Positions 17,073 through 24,908 of a DNA stretch of 64,000 nucleotides are shown piece after piece. The translations under genes and the position numbers were made by a program. The notes beneath the pieces are model-generated. The model had not been told where the DNA came from. It saw only the letters and a list, made by a program, of their open reading frames with translations, and ran no database searches. How positions within the stretch are numbered: the stretch's first letter is position 1; each line of letters opens with the position of its first letter. The DNA is from an uncultured Alistipes sp. (lineage in GTDB: Bacteria > Bacteroidota > Bacteroidia > Bacteroidales > Rikenellaceae): positions 485,686 through 549,685 of the forward strand of contig NZ_CAJTXD010000001.1 in the NCBI RefSeq assembly GCF_910580175.1. Direction: 5' to 3'.

Positions 17073-18569
17073 TTATTTTCGGGTATCGGTCTCCGCAGGA
17101 GCATTTTCCGCCATGAATCGCTTCATGTCTTCGATCGCCTGGCGGCCGTTGACCAGACGGGGCACTTTGTTCTTGCCCCGCGCCCGCATCCAGGCCAGAA
17201 ACATGCCCGGAGCTACCGGCTCGATCCGCTGCACGTCGAGCGTCGTGCGGCGCTTGGCGTCGTAGTCCGAATTTACCGCGCGCAGCGCTTCGTCCAGCGC
17301 CGCCGCGAAAGCCCCCATATCCGAGGGTTCGCGTTCGAACTCTACCAGCCACTCGTGGGCGCCCCGCTCCTCCAGCGACATGTAGCACGGCGCCACGCTG
17401 TACTCCGCCACCGCGGCGCCCGTGCGGCGGCATGCCTCCAACAAGGCCCGGTCAGCGTTGTCGACGATCAGCTCCTCGCCGAAAACATTGATATACTGTC
17501 TTGTGCGCCCCGCAAAACGGATGCGGTAAGGATCCGTCGAGGTAAATTCCACGCGGTCGCCGATCTCGTAGCGCCACAATCCGTTGTTCGACGTGATGAG
17601 CATCGCATAGCTGCGGCCCGCCTCGACCCCCTCCAACGGCACGATGCGTTCGCCGTCGCGGAATTCATAGTAGGTGCCATAGTCCAGCATCAGCAGCATG
17701 TCATCGCGCTGCGGCTCGTCGGCCAGGGCGAAAAAGCCCTCCGAAGCGTTGTAAGTCTCCATGTAACGCATCCGCGACGAGGGGATCAAGGCCTCGAACG
17801 ATCTCCGGTAGGGAGCGAACTCCACCCCTCCGTGGGCGAAAAGTTCCAGTTCGGGCCACACCTCCAGCAGATTCTTCTTGCCCGTGTATTCCAGCACCCG
17901 GCGCATGAGGGCCAGGTTCCACGACGGCACCCCGGCGAAAGCCACGATGCGCTCGCCCGCACACTCGCGGCAGATCGCCTCGGCCTTGCGGTCGAAATCC
18001 GCGATGATCGCCGTCGCGCTCTTCGGCGCCCGCACCCAGCGGCTTACCAGCGCCGTTTCGCGGATCAGCAGCGCCGACAGGTCGCCGACCAGATTGCGCC
18101 CTTCGCGCCGGCACGAGCCGCCCAGAGTGAGGGTCTTGCCGTCGAAAAGTTTCGTATGCGGATCGGCCGCGGCGACCAGTGTCGCCAGATCGCGCATGCC
18201 CAGCGTGTGGTTGTGCCACAACGACCGGCGCGTCACAGGGATGTACTTGCTCCTATCGGAGGTCGTGCCCGACGATCGGGCGAACAGGTCTACCCGCCCG
18301 GGCGCCGTCACGTTTCGTTCGCCCGCCATCATCCGCCCGATCCACGGCTTGAAGGCTTCGTAGTCCGACACCGGCACCGACGCCGCGAACCGCTCCGGCG
18401 TGCGAATCGCCGCCACGCCGTATTCTCGGCCGAAAGCCGTGCCGCGCCCCCGCTCCAGCAGCTCGCGCAGCATCCGCTCCTGCGTCCGGGCCGGGTGGCG
18501 GCGGAAAAAGTCGATGGCCCGCATGCGCTGCGAGAACCACAATCCGGCTATTTGGCTGCGTAAAGACAC
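17073..18569 (-). CDS. GH3-family acyl-adenylate/acid-amido synthetase-like protein
   Basis: A 498-residue member of the GH3 family, best known from plants where it conjugates amino acids to auxin or jasmonate; bacterial members have no assigned role. The ATP-binding motifs of the adenylating fold are visible: ARSSGTTSDRSKYIPV near residue 95, ETYNASEGFF near 270, MLDYGTYYEF and LWRYEIGDRVEF. Length is typical. It starts 12 nt after the trkA stop, suggesting co-transcription by position only. Confidence 0.88.
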   Translation of the reverse strand: MSLRSQIAGLWFSQRMRAIDFFRRHPARTQERMLRELLERGRGTAFGREYGVAAIRTPERFAASVPVSDYEAFKPWIGRMMAGERNVTAPGRVDLFARSSGTTSDRSKYIPVTRRSLWHNHTLGMRDLATLVAAADPHTKLFDGKTLTLGGSCRREGRNLVGDLSALLIRETALVSRWVRAPKSATAIIADFDRKAEAICRECAGERIVAFAGVPSWNLALMRRVLEYTGKKNLLEVWPELELFAHGGVEFAPYRRSFEALIPSSRMRYMETYNASEGFFALADEPQRDDMLLMLDYGTYYEFRDGERIVPLEGVEAGRSYAMLITSNNGLWRYEIGDRVEFTSTDPYRIRFAGRTRQYINVFGEELIVDNADRALLEACRRTGAAVAEYSVAPCYMSLEERGAHEWLVEFEREPSDMGAFAAALDEALRAVNSDYDAKRRTTLDVQRIEPVAPGMFLAWMRARGKNKVPRLVNGRQAIEDMKRFMAENAPAETDTRK

Positions 18570-18581
18570 GTCGTTGAGTGC

Positions 18582-19922
18582 TTAATTGAAAAAATATCCG
18601 ATCTTGCCCACCGATGCCGGCATGGCGAAGACCACCGCCCGGTCATAGGGATTCAGCTCCATGTTCTCCACGGCGATGAACACCTTGTCGCCGCGCACGA
18701 TGCCGCCCACGATCGCATCCTCGGGCAGCCCCAGGTCGCGGATACGGGCCTTGGTGGCCGGCGAATTGGGCTTGACGATGAATTCCAGCACCTCGGCGTC
18801 GCTGCCCGTCAGGCATTTGATCGCCTGCACGTCGGTCGACATCGTGAAGCGGAAGATATTCGACGCCGTGACCAGTTTCTTGTTGATGATCGTGTCGATG
18901 CCGATCGACTCGGCCAGATCGATATAATTGAGGTTCTCGACTTCGGCGATTACCTTTTTGACCCCCATCTGCTTGGCGAGCATCGCCGCCAGGATGTTGG
19001 TTTCGCTGCGCCCCGTCACCGCCACGAAAGCGTCCATGTTCGACAGCCCCTCCTCCATCATGGCCTCCGTGTTGCGTCCGTCCTCGTTGATGATGAGCGT
19101 CTTTTCGAGCGTCTCGGCCAGACGATAGGCCTTGTCGGCGTTGTAGTCTACCAGCTTGATGTTTACCTCGTCCTGCAACTCCGTGGCAATGCGGATGCCG
19201 ATGCGCGAACCGCCCAGGATCATCATGTTATTGATCTCCACATTCTTGCGTCCCGAAAGTTCCATGACCTCGCGCACGGCGTCCTGCCGCGCGATGAAGT
19301 AGACCATGTCGCCGTCCATGAACCGTTCGCCGCGCCGCGGGATGATCGTCTGCCCGCCCCGCGTGATGGCCACCGTGCGGTAGCTCAACGGCGTCTCTCC
19401 CTCCTCGAAGCCGGCCGGCTCGCGCCCCACCAGCGGCGAAGCCGGTTCCAGGCGGAAGACCACCAGCGAGAGCTTGCCGCTCGAAAAATCGACATATTCC
19501 GTCGTCGACGTATGGCCCAGCAAGTTGATGACCTCGCGGGCCGCCACCTTCTCGGGATAGAACAGATAGTCGATGCCCATGTCGATGAACACCTCCTTGT
19601 TGTTAGGCTCAAGGTATTCGTTGTTATCGATGCGGGCGATCGATTTCTTGGCTCCCAGTTTCTTGGCCAGCATCGCCGCCACGATGTTGTCGTTCTCCTC
19701 GTGGTTCACAGCGATGAAGAGGTCGCAGCGCCGCACCGACGCCTTGCGCAGCACGGCGAACGTCGTCGAGTCGCCCTCCACGGTAATCACGTCTGCCAGG
19801 CTCCCTACCTCCGACAGCAGTTTCTGATCGCCGTCGACGATAGTGATGTCGTGGCCGTTGCCGCTGAGCATCCGCGCCAGATGGCTGCCCATCTCGCCTG
19901 CACCCGCTATTACGATTTTCAT
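18582..19922 (-). CDS. trkA: Trk potassium uptake protein TrkA
   Basis: Cytosolic NAD-binding regulator of the Trk/Ktr K+ channel. The 446-residue product has two RCK modules, each beginning with a Rossmann fold (GAGEMGSHLA at residues 6-15; GGSRIGIRIA in the second half) and each followed by a TrkA-C domain. ATG at 19922 starts the family-like sequence. The partner channel TrkH is not in the window. It is expressed from the minus-strand half of a palindromic bidirectional promoter 157-187 nt upstream. Confidence 0.95.
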   Translation of the reverse strand: MKIVIAGAGEMGSHLARMLSGNGHDITIVDGDQKLLSEVGSLADVITVEGDSTTFAVLRKASVRRCDLFIAVNHEENDNIVAAMLAKKLGAKKSIARIDNNEYLEPNNKEVFIDMGIDYLFYPEKVAAREVINLLGHTSTTEYVDFSSGKLSLVVFRLEPASPLVGREPAGFEEGETPLSYRTVAITRGGQTIIPRRGERFMDGDMVYFIARQDAVREVMELSGRKNVEINNMMILGGSRIGIRIATELQDEVNIKLVDYNADKAYRLAETLEKTLIINEDGRNTEAMMEEGLSNMDAFVAVTGRSETNILAAMLAKQMGVKKVIAEVENLNYIDLAESIGIDTIINKKLVTASNIFRFTMSTDVQAIKCLTGSDAEVLEFIVKPNSPATKARIRDLGLPEDAIVGGIVRGDKVFIAVENMELNPYDRAVVFAMPASVGKIGYFFN

Positions 19923-20062
19923 CTTCGCATTGTCGTTTTTCCTTTCCGCGTTCCGCACGTCCGACCGCATGGCACTTGCCGCCCGTTCTTCTCCGCACGC
20001 CGCAGAATTCTACCCGCACGAGGCTGCACCGAAAGACCGATGCGTGCCGGCGGGGCAACATT

Positions 20063-20109
20063 TTTGCAATTTATTTTACAAATGTATACATTTGTCGGCG
20101 AAAGCCAAA
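20063..20109. promoter_or_regulatory. Palindromic bidirectional promoter between trkA and the Cys-rich membrane protein gene
   Basis: An 18-bp perfect palindrome at 20078-20095 (ACAAATGTATACATTTGT) contains two back-to-back -7 boxes, each TACATTTG: 20087-20094 on plus and 20086-20079 on minus. Each has a -33 TTTG at the right distance: 20063-20066 on plus (20-nt spacer) and 20109-20106 on minus (19-nt spacer). The two promoters face outward and touch at the -7 boxes, so only one can probably be open at a time. The palindrome could also be an operator. Confidence 0.75.
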
Positions 20110-20134
20110 ATTTCAGTCGCAAAATTCCAATATC

Positions 20135-20401
20135 ATGCCGTCCTGGTTGATCGTCATACTTTGCACCGCCGCCGCCGTAGGGTTGTTCGTCGTAGGCATG
20201 TCGTTGACACTCCTATTCAAAGGTCATCACATCGACTCCGAAATCTCCACCAACAAGAACATGCAGCGCCTGGGCATCAAGTGCGCTGTACAGGAGACCC
20301 GCGAAGCCGACGGCACGGCCGACTGTCGCCCCGGACACGACGACCTGCCTGCCGGATGTTCCGGCAGCTGCGGATCCTGCGACATCGGGCACAAAAAATA
20401 A
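20135..20401 (+). CDS. Small Cys-rich membrane protein (NqrM-like?)
   Basis: An 88-residue protein with one N-terminal membrane helix (residues 3-27), a polar middle and six Cys after the helix, including a terminal cluster CSGSCGSC. I do not recognise it with certainty. Its layout (short anchor, LGIKC motif, Cys-rich tail) resembles NqrM/DUF539, a maturation factor for Na+-NQR, an enzyme related to Rnf; that link is an inference. Its promoter is the plus half of the palindrome upstream. Confidence 0.7.
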   Translation: MPSWLIVILCTAAAVGLFVVGMSLTLLFKGHHIDSEISTNKNMQRLGIKCAVQETREADGTADCRPGHDDLPAGCSGSCGSCDIGHKK

Positions 20402-20589
20402 ACGGAGGATCAAGACTCCGTCTTTCCGAACCGACCGATCCGCCCCGGGCAATCCGCTCGGAACGGCCCAATCCACCCAGAACTACCCATTCCGGGTATT
20501 CCGCTTCGGAACCACTCTCCGGGCACCCTTTCCCAGAACGATCTATTTTTCATCGCGGCGCCTTGCCCCCGGCCGGGCCGCAGCCGGTT

Positions 20590-21435
20590 TCACACCTTGC
20601 AATACTTCGACCGGCAGACGAACCACGGATTGCGCAGGTCTTCCTCGTTGTAGCGCAGCTCCCGCCCTTCCGGCAGCGAGCGCGTCGCGCCGCCCGCTTC
20701 CGCCAGGATCAACTCTCCCGCCGCCGTATCCCATTCATAGGTGTGCGTCGTGCGGACATAGTAATCGACGCTGCCCTCCGCCAGCAAACAAAATTTGTAC
20801 GAGCTGCCCTGCTCCACCACGTCCAGATCGGGATATTTCTCGCGCAGCCCGGCGATATGCTCGTGCGTCTCGGGCGTCTGATGCGACCGCGACACGGCCA
20901 CGCGCAGGCCTCCTCGCTCCGCCGCACCTTCGAAAGGCAGCGGACGGAATCCCTCGACGATCCGTTCGTAAGAATAGTCCGCCGCGGCATCGGGCACAAC
21001 ATGCTCCTTAAGAAAAGCTCCCGCACCCCGACCCGCGATGTACATCTTTTCGTAATACGGCACATAGATTACCGCCCCGATGCACACGTTGTTCTCCATC
21101 AAGGCGATGTTTACCGTAAATTCGTTATTGCCCTTGATGAACTCCACCGTTCCGTCCAGCGGGTCGACCAGCCAGTAAAGTTCCCAGTTGCGGCGTTCGT
21201 CGTAGCGCATTTCGCGCCCCTCCTCGCTCAAGACCGGGATGCGTGTCGGCCCCAAATACTCACGGATCGTCTTGTGGGCCAGCCGGTCGGCCACCGTGAT
21301 GGGCGTGCGGTCGATCTTCAGGCTGATGTCATAGTCGTCCAGATTCTTGTATACTTGCATGATCGAAGCACCCGCCCGCACCGCCGCATTGAACAGCGAT
21401 GCCAGCAGATGCGCCCTCACCTTGTCATTTATCAT
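20590..21435 (-). CDS. cysQ: Inositol monophosphatase-family phosphatase (CysQ-like 3'(2'),5'-bisphosphate nucleotidase)
   Basis: Mg2+-dependent phosphatase that removes phosphate from 3'-phosphoadenosine 5'-phosphate, a by-product of sulfate assimilation or ACP modification. The product has LSEEG, the metal motif DPLDGTVEFIKG and the late motif EWDTAAGELILAEAGG. Start chosen at 21435 (MINDKVR, 281 residues): a -7-like box TAACTTTA at 21484-21477 would place the start point near 21470, downstream of the alternative ATG at 21474. The stop codon is about 190 nt from the Cys-rich gene, which runs convergently. Confidence 0.88.
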   Translation of the reverse strand: MINDKVRAHLLASLFNAAVRAGASIMQVYKNLDDYDISLKIDRTPITVADRLAHKTIREYLGPTRIPVLSEEGREMRYDERRNWELYWLVDPLDGTVEFIKGNNEFTVNIALMENNVCIGAVIYVPYYEKMYIAGRGAGAFLKEHVVPDAAADYSYERIVEGFRPLPFEGAAERGGLRVAVSRSHQTPETHEHIAGLREKYPDLDVVEQGSSYKFCLLAEGSVDYYVRTTHTYEWDTAAGELILAEAGGATRSLPEGRELRYNEEDLRNPWFVCRSKYCKV

Positions 21436-21492
21436 CGTCGCTTGTTTTTGGGAATCGTCGTTCTTCCTTGTCATGGTAAAGTTAGCAATAAT

Positions 21493-22446
21493 TTACGAGA
21501 GTGTGAAATTTTTCACACCGAATTTACGTCCTTTCCCACGCCATATTTTCGCACCCCGCAGCTCCACGGCCGTTCCGTCCGTCGCCGCCAGCCGCGTGAG
21601 CACCCAAGCGCACTGCAAAACCGCCGCCCCAAGGAGCAGCACGACCATTCCCCACCGCTGCATGACCGCTGCCGCCACGACTCCCGCCGCCAATAGACAC
21701 GCCGCCAAACCAAGTTCTCTCTTTTTGCCTGCCGCCGCAAAACGCCGCTCGTACAACACCGGTTCCCACAACGTCCGGCGACGACTGCGCGGAATCTTCC
21801 GCCCCGCCCGTTGGCCGAAACCGCCCGCTGCCGACACCGCATCGCGGTTCAGCAGCACCTCCGCCTCGCCCGGCCACGAGCGCACCGCACCGATCGTCCC
21901 CGGTTCCGCACCGCCCAGCACCTCGGCCAGCCGCTCCACGGCCCCGGGAATCAACCGCTCGGCCCCATGCACGGGCAACAGCCAATCGTAGGTCGCCACC
22001 GACGCCGCGGCATCGAAATCCTCCTCCTGCGTCGTCTCCTCCCGGTCGAGCAACACCAGCCGGCGATAACACCGTTTGCGCGACCGCCACATGCTCCGCA
22101 CACCGCGGGCCGGGAACTCATCCGACGGCACATGCTCGACCCGAATCATCCGGTAACGGTCGACCAGCCTCTCGAAGCAGGCGGGATAATGCGCCGCATC
22201 CACCACCGCAACCACTTCGTAGCGCACCAGCTCGGTCGAAAGCAGATTTTCCACCTGCCCCGACTGGCGTACGCCGCTGCACAGCACCGAGATGCCCGGC
22301 CCGTCGCCGGCCGCCAGCGCCGCCCCGTGTCCTCCCAGAGCGAGCCGCCGCGCATTCCGCGCCCGCATGGCCAAAGCCAGCACCGCGCAGGCCCATGCCA
22401 TCGCCCCCATCGTCAATATGACCACGACCGTCATCATGCCAAACAT
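21493..22446 (-). CDS. Degenerate GT2-like membrane protein
   Basis: A 317-residue protein with an N-terminal membrane helix, a soluble domain and two C-terminal helices (about residues 247-285). The soluble part resembles a family 2 glycosyltransferase (ISVLCSG, then YEVVAVVDAAHYP, then LVLLDRE), but the D-x-D position reads DRE and the usual acceptor motifs (ED, QxxRW) are not visible. It probably lacks transferase activity (inference). It overlaps the HEAT-like gene by 13 nt and is the last of three overlapping genes. Start alternatives at residues 4 and 5 exist. Confidence 0.7.
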   Translation of the reverse strand: MFGMMTVVVILTMGAMAWACAVLALAMRARNARRLALGGHGAALAAGDGPGISVLCSGVRQSGQVENLLSTELVRYEVVAVVDAAHYPACFERLVDRYRMIRVEHVPSDEFPARGVRSMWRSRKRCYRRLVLLDREETTQEEDFDAAASVATYDWLLPVHGAERLIPGAVERLAEVLGGAEPGTIGAVRSWPGEAEVLLNRDAVSAAGGFGQRAGRKIPRSRRRTLWEPVLYERRFAAAGKKRELGLAACLLAAGVVAAAVMQRWGMVVLLLGAAVLQCAWVLTRLAATDGTAVELRGAKIWRGKGRKFGVKNFTLS

Positions 22447-23375
22447 CGCTTATACGACTTTACCATCGTTTCATAATAGCCGCACTCCCCCTCATCGAAT
22501 ATCCGATGCAAAAAGCGCGGCGCATAGTCCTCGCACACCATGCAGCGGAGCAGCACCCGCCGCTCCGACGCGCTCATCCGCCCCACGCAGTCGCGCACCT
22601 CGCGGCGGATCAACGGCCGCCGCAGCATGCAGAGCGTCCGCAAGGCCTCTGCATCGAGTTCGGGCGTCCGGGCATCGGCCAGCATCCGCAGCAACAGCGG
22701 CTCGGCCTCCTCGATACCGAACTGCCGAACGATGCACAGCCCCACCCGCCGCAGATTGCTGCAAGGCGAAGCCACCAGCGGTTCGTAAGCTACCGGCAGC
22801 ACCCCGCGCCGCAGCAACGCCATGATCTGCGCCGTCTCCGATTCGGTCAGCGGCCACGCATAGTCCGCCAACAGCCGCAGAGCCGACATCGGCTCTGCCG
22901 CCAGCCTTACTGCCAACGCCTGGAAGCGCACGCTCCGGTTGCGGCTCCTGCCGTAATGCACCACACGCCGGGCTACCGTTCCATCCACGGGCAACGACGC
23001 CAACAGCGCAAGATAACGCGCCCGCCGATAACCCTGCGCACGCCGCACGTGCCGCAGCAGCCACCTGTCCAAGCCATAGGCCTTGACGATCCGCCGCAAC
23101 ACCGTCATGTCCAACCCGTAAGTCATCGCCGCCACCCCGGCCAGCGTCTCCGCAAGCAACAGCCGGGCACCCGCGCGGCGCAACATCGGGAAACGCGGCA
23201 CCGCTCCGTCGTCAGCATACAGCGCGAACATCACGATATGCAGGTACCGCCGCCGCAGAATATCGTTGCGCCACAACTCGCGGCGCCGGCGCAGGGTCTC
23301 GACCAGCAACATGACCAGCAACACTCCTGCCGTAGCAGCCGCAATCGCCGCACATATCATATAAAAGGAATTCAT
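22434..23375 (-). CDS. HEAT-like repeat membrane protein
   Basis: A 313-residue protein with one N-terminal membrane helix (residues 5-26), then a basic linker (RRRRELWRND) and a helical domain of paired helices. Repeating elements such as RSVRFQALAVRLAAEP and NLRRVGLCIVRQFGIEE, each with a buried Leu/Val pattern, look like HEAT repeats, which usually hold partner proteins. The protein is rich in Arg. It lies between the receiver-like and GT2-like genes with overlaps of 4 and 13 nt. Function unknown. Confidence 0.72.
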   Translation of the reverse strand: MNSFYMICAAIAAATAGVLLVMLLVETLRRRRELWRNDILRRRYLHIVMFALYADDGAVPRFPMLRRAGARLLLAETLAGVAAMTYGLDMTVLRRIVKAYGLDRWLLRHVRRAQGYRRARYLALLASLPVDGTVARRVVHYGRSRNRSVRFQALAVRLAAEPMSALRLLADYAWPLTESETAQIMALLRRGVLPVAYEPLVASPCSNLRRVGLCIVRQFGIEEAEPLLLRMLADARTPELDAEALRTLCMLRRPLIRREVRDCVGRMSASERRVLLRCMVCEDYAPRFLHRIFDEGECGYYETMVKSYKRCLA

Positions 23376-23743
23376 AGCCGCATCCGGGTCAAATTATCGG
23401 CCACCTTGGCCCGCAAACGCTGCAAGCTGATCGGGAAAGTCATATATTGGTCGACGCCGCATTCCAGCAGGCTCAACACCGTCCGTTCGGCCTGCTGCCA
23501 TGAAATCGCATAGATCGCCGGGCGCCGCAGCCCCTCGGGACGCAGCCGCCCGATCAACTCGCGGCCGCAGAAGAAAGGCGCCGTGCGCAGCACGATTACC
23601 AGGTCGAACAGCACGCGGGCGCACAGACTCTCCATCGCTTCGCCGCACCCCGAGCAGCGCACCTCGGCGCCCAATCCTCCGAGCGCCAGACGGATCAGTT
23701 CGCGGGCGAATTCATCGTCAGAAGCTATCAATATCCGTTGCAT
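23372..23743 (-). CDS. Receiver-like protein lacking the phosphoacceptor Asp
   Basis: A 123-residue protein with the fold pattern of a response-regulator receiver: acidic pair D9-D10 (LIASDDE), FDLVIV at the end of strand 3, IYAISW and YMTFPIS. The residue expected to be the phosphoacceptor Asp is Leu52, and the conserved Lys before Pro is Phe103. It is therefore a pseudo-receiver that cannot be phosphorylated in the normal way. No output domain. First of three overlapping genes. Confidence 0.75.
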   Translation of the reverse strand: MQRILIASDDEFARELIRLALGGLGAEVRCSGCGEAMESLCARVLFDLVIVLRTAPFFCGRELIGRLRPEGLRRPAIYAISWQQAERTVLSLLECGVDQYMTFPISLQRLRAKVADNLTRMRL

Positions 23744-23832
23744 GACACCTCTCCGGCCTTGTTGCCGGACGCGCCTACCCGGCCCAAAACCATGCCAGAG
23801 GCCCGCCGGCAGAAAAAAAGTTCCCGGGAGTG

Positions 23833-23862
23833 TTGTTTATACGATAAATATGCGTATATTTG
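23833..23862 (+). promoter_or_regulatory. Promoter of rplU-rpmA
   Basis: A -33 TTG at 23833-23835, a 19-nt spacer and a -7 box TATATTTG at 23855-23862, 39 nt before the rplU ATG. This fits the Bacteroidetes consensus closely. Confidence 0.75.
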
Positions 23863-23901
23863 CACCTCGAATTATGTGTCAAAACATAACCATCGCATTA
23901 C

Positions 23902-24213
23902 ATGTACGTTATAGTAGAGATTGCAGGTCAGCAATTCAAAGCTGAAAAAGGTCGGAAACTTTATGTTCACCGTCTCCAGGGCGAAGAGAATTCGTCCGTA
24001 AGTTTCGACAAAGTCCTGCTCGCAGACAACGACGGTCAGGTTAAAGTAGGCGCACCTGTGGTAAAAGGCGCCTCGGTAAAGTGCAAGATCCTCAAGCACC
24101 TGAAGGACGACAAGGTTTTGGTCTTCAAGAAGAAGCGTCGCACCGGCTACCAGAAATGCAACGGTCATCGCCAGTATCTGACGCAGATTCTCATCGAGGA
24201 TATCGTTGCGTAA
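23902..24213 (+). CDS. rplU: Ribosomal protein L21
   Basis: Large-subunit protein binding 23S rRNA. The 103-residue product begins MYVIVEIAGQQFKAEKG and ends with HRQYLTQILIEDIVA, and contains KKKRRTGYQKCNGHRQ, all diagnostic for bacterial L21. Normal length. It is followed after 21 nt by rpmA, the usual pair, and shares its promoter and terminator. Confidence 0.98.
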   Translation: MYVIVEIAGQQFKAEKGRKLYVHRLQGEENSSVSFDKVLLADNDGQVKVGAPVVKGASVKCKILKHLKDDKVLVFKKKRRTGYQKCNGHRQYLTQILIEDIVA

Positions 24214-24234
24214 CCCTTTAAAAACTGAATCAAC

Positions 24235-24495
24235 ATGGCACACAAGAAAGGTGTAGGTAGTTCGAAGAACGGCCGTGAGTCGGAAAGCAAGCGACTCGGC
24301 ATCAAATTGTTCGGCGGTCAGTTCGCAAAGGCGGGCAACATCATCGTTCGCCAGCGCGGCACGGTGCACAATGCCGGCGAGAACGTTGGCATGGGCAAGG
24401 ATCACACGCTCTTCGCCTTGGTCGACGGCACGGTCTCGTTCTGCAAAAAGAGCGAGGGCAAATCCTATGTGAGCATCACTCCGCTGAGCGAGTAG
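24235..24495 (+). CDS. rpmA: Ribosomal protein L27
   Basis: Large-subunit protein at the peptidyl-transferase centre, 86 residues: MAHKKGVGSSKNGRESESKR followed by LGIKLFGGQFAKAGNIIVRQ. The N terminus starts directly with the mature A-H-K-K-G sequence, so no N-terminal cleavage site of the Firmicutes type is present. Followed by a strong terminator. Confidence 0.98.
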   Translation: MAHKKGVGSSKNGRESESKRLGIKLFGGQFAKAGNIIVRQRGTVHNAGENVGMGKDHTLFALVDGTVSFCKKSEGKSYVSITPLSE

Positions 24496-24517
24496 CACAG
24501 CGTCACGCATCAAAAAC

Positions 24518-24553
24518 GAAGCGTTCGGTTTCCCGAACGCTTCATTTTATTTT
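24518..24553 (+). terminator. Terminator of rplU-rpmA
   Basis: A perfect 11-bp stem (GAAGCGTTCGG/CCGAACGCTTC) with a four-base loop, followed by ATTTTATTTT. Confidence 0.92.
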
Positions 24554-24699
24554 GATACCCCGGCAAAGTTTCCTACCACAGCCGAGCCGGCAATTTCCCC
24601 TCGCAGCTTTTCCGGCAAGAGCGGCAGTTTTTCCGCAACTTTTCCTCGCAACGGACTTGCGAATCTTTAAAACGTCGGTTTAGACACTCCCGCCCGACA

Positions 24700-24905
24700 A
24701 AATACCAGCAAACTTGCTTCTGCTCTCGCTTATTCGTATCTTTGACTATGTCTTAGATACTCCGCCTCAACAAAATCCAAACTCTGTTTGGTTTTGTATT
24801 CGGCTTATTCGTATCTTTGGCTTCGCCCAAGATACTTCGTTTCGGCAATGCTCAAATAAATTTGGCATTGCACTCAACTTATTCGTATCTTTTTGCTCCG
24901 TCTCT
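24700..24905 (+). repeat. Dispersed promoter-hairpin repeat, copy b (three tandem units)
   Basis: Three units of the palindromic family in plus orientation, with -7 boxes at 24737-24744 (TATCTTTG), 24812-24819 (TATCTTTG) and 24886-24893 (TATCTTTT), so the period is 74-75 bp. The first two have CTTG or TTTG 20-21 nt upstream. After each -7 box a second arm (AGATAC) can pair with GTATCT. The array points into the 3' end of mnmA, so any transcript would be antisense to it. Units b2-b3 closely resemble copy e at 63.1 kb. Confidence 0.85.
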
Positions 24906-24908
24906 TTC

